Shown here: positions 59,486-64,000 of the stretch, piece after piece | Numbering within the stretch: the first letter of the stretch is position 1 | Layout: each line of letters starts with the position of its first letter | Source: Mycolicibacterium neoaurum | Lineage (GTDB): Bacteria; Actinomycetota; Actinomycetes; Mycobacteriales; Mycobacteriaceae | Direction of reading: 5' to 3' | DNA length: 64,000 nucleotides | Assembly: GCF_036946495.1 (NCBI RefSeq) | Contig: NZ_JAQIIX010000001.1 | Location: 496,001-560,000, forward strand | The notes under the pieces: generated by a model | The model's input: the letters and a program-made list of their open reading frames with translations, nothing else | Databases searched by the model: none | What the model was told of the DNA's origin: nothing | Position numbers and translations under genes: made by a program

Positions 59486-61486
59486 ATGACGACGAGCCGC
59501 CGGCTGCGCCTGACGCTGTACGACTCCGGTGCGGTGACCCGCAGCCTGGTGGGTGTCATCGCGATCACGGTGCCCGCGATATTGCTCGGGTTCCCGGCCC
59601 AGCTATCGGCGGTGGCGAGTGCGGCGATGGCCGGGCTGGTTGCCGGCGCCAGCGCGTTACAGGACAGCCCCCGCAGCCGGTTCCCGATCGTGCTCCTCGT
59701 CTCGGTCGAGATGGCTGTCGCGGTCCTCCTGGGCGCGCTGGCCGGCGCTGATGATCTGGCGCTGCTGATCACGCTCGCGTTGTGGTGTGTGGTGGCGGGC
59801 CTGCATTGGGCACTTAGCGCCAACGCCGGTCTGGTCGCCGCAGCAGGCGCGGCGCTGTTGCTGACGGCCGAGCCGCCGGCGACGGTATCGGCGGCGGTGA
59901 GTGCGTCCGCACTCGCGTTGGCCGCCGGACTGACCCAGGCCGTGCTCATCGCGCTGTGGCCGCAGCGCCGGTGGCGCGACCAACGCACCGCCCTCACCCG
60001 GGCCTATCTGTCGCTGGCCACCTATGCCCAGGGCGTGCTCACCGATCCGGGCGCCGAATCGGACAACGAACCGCTGCTGCGACTGCGGGAGGCCTTCACC
60101 GTCAGCGAGGCGATGGCCAAACGCCGGCCGCCGATCTACCGCGGCTGGTACGGCCTGCCCGAACGCGTCTTGGAGTCCCTGACCGGTCTGCGCGGACACA
60201 CAGATGACGAGGCCGTCGCACGGCTGCTGCGCGCAGCTGCCGATCTGCTGACCGTCATCGCCCACGCCAGGCGCCGCTCTCGGCAAGACCTCGCTCACGC
60301 TCTCGGACAACTTGAGGGCTCGGCGCAGGCCGTCGAGGGTGCGGCGCACGACACCGCCGTCCGGTTGGCGAGCCAGCTGCGGGAGGCGGTCGAATTGCGC
60401 TACGGACAGTTCGAACCCGAACAGGTCGCGCACCTGCGCCGGGCCGGCCTGCCGCACGCCCTCGCCGCCGCCGTCCACCTGATGCGCGAACAGACCGATC
60501 GTTACTCGCCGATCCTGCGGCACACGATCCGGCTGACCGCGGCCACCGTCATCGGCGTGGCGGTGTGGCGCTTCGCCGGCGTGCCGCACGGGGCATGGAT
60601 AGCACTCACCGTCTTGATGGTTTTGCGACCGGAGACCGCACACACCTACACCCGCTGCGTATGGCGAATAGTCGGCACCTCCGCCGGGGTGGCGCTCGGG
60701 GCCATCATCGTCGCGGTGGTGGGACCGTCCCCGATTGCATCGGTGATCCTTGCGGTGCTGCTGATCGCATCGGCGTACGCCAGCGCCGAGATCAGCTATC
60801 TGGCGGTGAACACGGCGATCGCCGCGGCGCTCGTCCTGCTGCTCAACACCGGTGGCACCGGTGATGCCGCCGCCATTGCCGACCGCCTGCTGGCGGTGCT
60901 GATCGGCGGCGCGCTGGCGGTGACGGTGCACGTCGCCCTGCCGGACAACGCATTGGTGCGATTACGACAGCGCGCAGGCGAGCTGCTCAAGACCGAGATC
61001 GATTATGCGGCAACGGTCGTGCGGGCGTTCGTGCACGACTTGGATCATCCCAAGGAATCACTTGAGTCGGCGTGGGCACGGGCGGTCAGTGCGCGCACCG
61101 CGTTCGAGGCGACCGCCGGGGCGACGGGAACCGACTGGCAGCAGCTGCGCCGATGGATGCGTTCCTACCGGGCGGCGTTGAACGCGGTCACCACCTCATG
61201 CGCCACGCTGGAGGCCAACCTGCCTGCACATCCGCCGGCCGACCTGGACCGGGAGTTCGTCGCGGCCGTCGACGAATACGTCAAGGCGCTGTCGGGTGAT
61301 CCCGCCACCCCCGCCGCACCGTGGCGCGTCGATACCGACGCGCTGCTCGCCGCCAATGCCGGCGTGCGGACGGCGGCGGCATTGCTGACCGACGCCGACG
61401 GCGCCGAGCGGGTACTCGTTGCCGAGATCGCCACCATCACCGCGGTGGTCACCGAGGTCGCTGCCAGCGATATCCAGGTGGGTTGA
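59486..61486 (+). CDS. FUSC-family aromatic-acid-exporter-like membrane protein
   Basis: 666 residues from ATG 59486 (GTG 59483 is adjacent in frame). Two sets of membrane helices: residues about 20-160 (SLVGVIAITVPAILLGFPAQ, VEMAVAVLLGALAGADDLAL) and 345-480 (TAATVIGVAVWRFAGVPHGA, WIALTVLMVLRPETAHTY, the FUSC signature). Cytosolic helical domains lie between and after them. The family exports aromatic acids or other hydrophobic anions. It is convergent with the hotdog thioesterase with a 7-base gap. Substrate unknown. Confidence 0.85.
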   Translation: MTTSRRLRLTLYDSGAVTRSLVGVIAITVPAILLGFPAQLSAVASAAMAGLVAGASALQDSPRSRFPIVLLVSVEMAVAVLLGALAGADDLALLITLALWCVVAGLHWALSANAGLVAAAGAALLLTAEPPATVSAAVSASALALAAGLTQAVLIALWPQRRWRDQRTALTRAYLSLATYAQGVLTDPGAESDNEPLLRLREAFTVSEAMAKRRPPIYRGWYGLPERVLESLTGLRGHTDDEAVARLLRAAADLLTVIAHARRRSRQDLAHALGQLEGSAQAVEGAAHDTAVRLASQLREAVELRYGQFEPEQVAHLRRAGLPHALAAAVHLMREQTDRYSPILRHTIRLTAATVIGVAVWRFAGVPHGAWIALTVLMVLRPETAHTYTRCVWRIVGTSAGVALGAIIVAVVGPSPIASVILAVLLIASAYASAEISYLAVNTAIAAALVLLLNTGGTGDAAAIADRLLAVLIGGALAVTVHVALPDNALVRLRQRAGELLKTEIDYAATVVRAFVHDLDHPKESLESAWARAVSARTAFEATAGATGTDWQQLRRWMRSYRAALNAVTTSCATLEANLPAHPPADLDREFVAAVDEYVKALSGDPATPAAPWRVDTDALLAANAGVRTAAALLTDADGAERVLVAEIATITAVVTEVAASDIQVG

Positions 61487-61493
61487 GCCGCCG

Positions 61494-62117
61494 TCACTCC
61501 CGAGCCCATTTGGGTTGGATGAACACCCCCTCGGCCTGCACCGTCACCCCGGAGCCGTCCGAGATCGTGCCCGCGGCAAAGGTTTTGATGCCCTCGGTAC
61601 GCACGATCGCCGCCTCGGCGCGCAGCGCGCCAAGCGGTGTCGGTCGCAGATATCGCACGCTGATGGTTCCGGTCAGCCGCGGACTGGTGGCCGGGCTGGC
61701 CGCCTCGCCGAGGACATGATCGAGGATCAGCGCGGCGATACCGCCGTGCACATGTCCCGGCGGCCCCTCGTAGGGGGCACCGAGGACGAAGTCGGCCGCC
61801 ACCGCGCCATCGTCGCCGCGGCGAACCGTCAACGGCGGGGCAATGGGGTTGCGCAGACCGATGACGGCGTTACCCCAGGGCATCCGGTCGCCATGGGCGG
61901 TGAATCGCACGCCGAACGCCCCCTCGAGCTGGTTCGTCCGCAGGGCCGCGGTGGCCTCGTCGATGCGTGCCTTGGCGGCCGCCACCGTGTCGGCATCGGC
62001 TTCGGTGCGGATGGTCGCGTCGACGAGCTGACGAACCGATGCGGTGAGCGGCCCGAAGATGCTGCGCAGCCGCTCGACCTCCTCGGTGCTGAGGTCCTCG
62101 TGGGTGAAGTCCAACAT
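61494..62117 (-). CDS. PaaI-type hotdog acyl-CoA thioesterase
   Basis: 207 residues from ATG 62117. The hotdog core is RMPWGNAVIGLRNPIAPPLT, APYEGPPGHVHGGIAALILD and HVLGEAASPATSPRLTGTIS; GHVHGGIAALILDH is the family's substrate/catalytic helix (HGGxxAxxxD). An N-terminal helical extension of about 70 residues precedes it. A KstR palindrome ends 8 bases before... the ATG region on the upstream side, so sterol control is likely; the substrate may be a sterol-derived acyl-CoA. Confidence 0.84.
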   Translation of the reverse strand: MLDFTHEDLSTEEVERLRSIFGPLTASVRQLVDATIRTEADADTVAAAKARIDEATAALRTNQLEGAFGVRFTAHGDRMPWGNAVIGLRNPIAPPLTVRRGDDGAVAADFVLGAPYEGPPGHVHGGIAALILDHVLGEAASPATSPRLTGTISVRYLRPTPLGALRAEAAIVRTEGIKTFAAGTISDGSGVTVQAEGVFIQPKWARE

Positions 62118-62125
62118 CCCAGAAC

Positions 62126-62139
62126 TAGAACATGTTCTA
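62126..62139. promoter_or_regulatory. KstR box (perfect palindrome)
   Basis: TAGAACATGTTCTA is a complete palindrome and fits TnnAACnnGTTnnA exactly. It lies 8 bases upstream of the thioesterase start (62117) and about 100 bases upstream of the divergent GntR gene. Confidence 0.85.
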
Positions 62140-62242
62140 GCGACGCTGTCGAGCCACCCCGCGCCTTGTCCGTAGCGTGCCGCTATGGTCGCGACAGACC
62201 GATGGCGGCTGCACGACACGGCGGGAGGTGACGACCGGAGCC

Positions 62243-62911
62243 ATGGCGGCACCCAGAATGCCCGATCCGGGACAGGGCCTGCCCGCGACACTCGTCGACG
62301 TGGCCGCCAATCGGCTGCGGGCCGCCATTCTCAGCGGCGCATTGACGCCGGGCCAGAAGTTGGTCGAAGAACAGCTCTGCGCCGATCTCGGGATCAGCCG
62401 AGCACCGTTGCGTGAGGCCCTGCGACTGTTGACCCAACAGGGGCTCGTCGAGCATCTTCCGCGACGCGGGTCCCGGGTCACGGTCTGGTCTCCGACCGAC
62501 ATCCTCCAGCTCTTCGCACTGCGCAACGTCCTGGAGCGGCACGCCATCGAACTGGCGCTGCCGCTGGCCGATCCGGCCACCGAGCTTGAACCGGTCCGCC
62601 GCGCGCTGGACGAGATGGCCTGCGCCTCCGACGAGTTGGACCGAGACGATGCACACCGCCGCTTCCACGCCGCCGTGGTCGCGCTGGCCGGAAACCGACA
62701 ACTCGACATCGCGCTGGCACCGATCCTGCTCAAGCTCCAACTTCCGATGGCGATGAACCTACGCGAGGAGGCCCGGCACCATCGGGCGCGCGATGGGCTG
62801 GACCGGCACCGCGCAATCCTGACCGCACTGGAGTCCAACGACCCTGCGACGGTGATCAACGCGCTCGCAGAGCACGGTCACCTCCAGTTTCTGGAGCTGC
62901 CCGATCGCTAA
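62243..62911 (+). CDS. GntR-family (FCD) transcriptional regulator
   Basis: 222 residues from ATG 62243, with CCGGAG upstream; an in-frame GTG at 62177 is possible. Winged helix: LRAAILSGALTPGQKLVEEQ, LCADLGISRAPLREALRLL, GLVEHLPRRGSRVTV. The FCD domain (about 85-215) carries DDAHRRFHAAVVALAGN and a later HLxF histidine, compatible with a metal-dependent acid ligand. It is followed after 57 bases by the allophanate hydrolase, the natural target, and lies divergent from the thioesterase. Confidence 0.85.
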   Translation: MAAPRMPDPGQGLPATLVDVAANRLRAAILSGALTPGQKLVEEQLCADLGISRAPLREALRLLTQQGLVEHLPRRGSRVTVWSPTDILQLFALRNVLERHAIELALPLADPATELEPVRRALDEMACASDELDRDDAHRRFHAAVVALAGNRQLDIALAPILLKLQLPMAMNLREEARHHRARDGLDRHRAILTALESNDPATVINALAEHGHLQFLELPDR

Positions 62912-62968
62912 CACGATCGACACACGGCCGTTCCGCGATCGCCACGATTCTGTCGACAATCGACAGAT

Positions 62969-64000
62969 ATGGATTCAGATGTCTTCGGTCCGTCCATCGG
63001 GCCGTCGGTGGCAGAGATACTGGCGTCACACGAGAGCGGAAGCGGTTCGCCGACCAAGACCGCCGCCCGGGTGGCCGATGCGATCGCCGCCCGCGGTGAC
63101 GACGGCACCTGGCTGTCTACCGTGCCCCGAGCCGAACTCCTGAGCGCGGCAGCGGAGATCGAGCGCCGACCAGGGGCACGCACCCTACCGCTCTACGGTG
63201 TTCCGTTCGGGGTCAAGGACAGTATCGATGTCGCCGGTTTCCCGACCACCCTGTCCTGTCCCGACTTCGGCTACCTGGCGACCGAGACCGCGCCGGCGGT
63301 ACAGCGTCTTCTCGACGCCGGCGCGTTGTATGTCGGCAAGACCAACCTCGACCAGTTCGCCACCGGCCTCAACGGCACCCGCACTCCCCACACCATCCCG
63401 CGCAGCGTGTATGGCGGTCAGTTGATCTCGGGCGGTTCGAGTTCCGGCTCCGCAGTGGCCGTCGCACTCGGCCAGGTCCCCTTCGCGGTCGCCACCGACA
63501 CCGCCGGGTCCGGCAGGGTTCCCGCAGCACTGAACGGCGTCATCGGTTTCAAACCGTCACGTGGCCTGATCAGCACCGTCGGATTGGTACCAGCGTGCAA
63601 GTCGCTGGACTGCGTCACCGTGATGGCCGGATGTATCGATGACGTGGACCGGGTCTTCGACGTGATGGCCCGCCGCGACGACGCCGACGCGTGGTCGCGT
63701 GACCGCGGTCCCCGGTACACAGGAGCGCCCATCACCATCGGGCTACCCGCCGTCGGCGAACTCGAGTTCTTCGGCGACGAGCAGATGGCACGCGCGCACG
63801 AGACGTTTCGTCGTCGGCTCGCCGGTCAGGTGCGGACAGTCGAGGTGTCGCTGGCACCATTCCTCGCCGCAGGCGAATTGCTCTATCAGGGTCCGTGGGT
63901 GGCCGAGAGGCTGGTGGTGTTCGGTGGTTTCCTTGCCGCCCAGCCGGACTCGATACATCCGGTGGTTCGGGACATCCTGCGCAGTGGTGAGAAATACTCC
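62969..64000 (+). CDS. Allophanate hydrolase (amidase signature family), 3' end beyond the window
   Basis: The frame stays open for 344 codons to the window end, so the gene is partial. The Ser-cisSer-Lys triad is visible: Lys83 in GVPFGVKDSID, GGSSSGSA near residues 155-162, and the nucleophile Ser181 in DTAGSGRVPAAL. The strings GKTNLDQFATGLNGTRTP and VGLVPACKSLDC are characteristic of AtzF-type allophanate hydrolases, which split allophanate into CO2 and ammonia after urea carboxylase. A full-length protein would need about 250 more residues. The GntR gene upstream suggests nitrogen-source control. Confidence 0.87.
   Translation, partial: MDSDVFGPSIGPSVAEILASHESGSGSPTKTAARVADAIAARGDDGTWLSTVPRAELLSAAAEIERRPGARTLPLYGVPFGVKDSIDVAGFPTTLSCPDFGYLATETAPAVQRLLDAGALYVGKTNLDQFATGLNGTRTPHTIPRSVYGGQLISGGSSSGSAVAVALGQVPFAVATDTAGSGRVPAALNGVIGFKPSRGLISTVGLVPACKSLDCVTVMAGCIDDVDRVFDVMARRDDADAWSRDRGPRYTGAPITIGLPAVGELEFFGDEQMARAHETFRRRLAGQVRTVEVSLAPFLAAGELLYQGPWVAERLVVFGGFLAAQPDSIHPVVRDILRSGEKYS

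Overview
The window is a high-GC actinobacterial chromosome segment, almost certainly from a fast-growing mycobacterium (Mycolicibacterium type). The evidence is a wax-ester synthase/DGAT remnant, a WhiB6-like regulator, CYP124- and CYP125-type P450s, F420-type LLM and EthD-like proteins, Ala/Pro-rich exported proteins, IdeR-type boxes beside bacterioferritin, and four perfect matches to the KstR sterol-regulon box (TnnAACnnGTTnnA). I found no tRNA, rRNA, transposase, phage gene or CRISPR array.

Layout. 1-10.15 kb: a frameshifted WS/DGAT, an exported Ala/Pro protein, a GyrA-coil/GNAT fusion, TetR divergent from WhiB6-like, hydrolase + LLM oxidoreductase, cinA, and a KstR-box divergon (SDR / DapB-like dehydrogenase) followed by a HAD-IB hydrolase. 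10.16-19.07 kb: a co-directional catabolic island (two SDRs, nitrilase-family amidase, CE4/imidase-like hydrolase, sugar-type ABC importer, and a LuxR-HTH fused to a periplasmic-binding-like sensor). Its ends are marked by two copies of the 3' end of the HAD gene. 19.1-26.5 kb: a duplicated alpha/beta-barrel protein, a KstR-box nitronate-monooxygenase-like gene, TetR + molybdopterin oxidoreductase, and CYP125. 26.5-31.1 kb: an MmyB-type regulator, a two-component system divergent from a Pro/Gly-rich membrane protein, and a formate/nitrite-type channel. 31.1-34.4 kb: a BtuFCD-like importer behind a cobalamin riboswitch. 34.5-43.1 kb: FadR-type regulator + fatty acid hydroxylase, L,D-transpeptidase, a membrane-anchored Pro-rich protein, peptide transporter, threonine dehydratase, thioesterase and CYP124. 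43.1-54.5 kb: glutamine-synthetase-like + APC permease, a MetQ-like protein without a signal peptide, an orphan winged-helix protein, a GT4 glycosyltransferase, a dienelactone hydrolase, amidohydrolase + NTF2-like protein + P450, and a KstR-box CMD gene. 54.5-59.4 kb: DHA2 efflux pump with an extra C-terminal domain, bfr, bfd with two IdeR-like boxes, and enoyl-CoA hydratase. 59.5-64 kb: a FUSC transporter, a thioesterase / GntR pair flanking a perfect KstR palindrome, and an allophanate hydrolase cut by the window end.

Together the genes fit a soil mycobacterium with sterol and lipid oxidation scattered under KstR, nitrogen salvage (amidase, allophanate hydrolase, glutamine-synthetase-like), cobalamin uptake and iron storage. 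The least familiar part is the 10.2-19.1 kb island with its fused DNA-binding/ligand-binding regulator.
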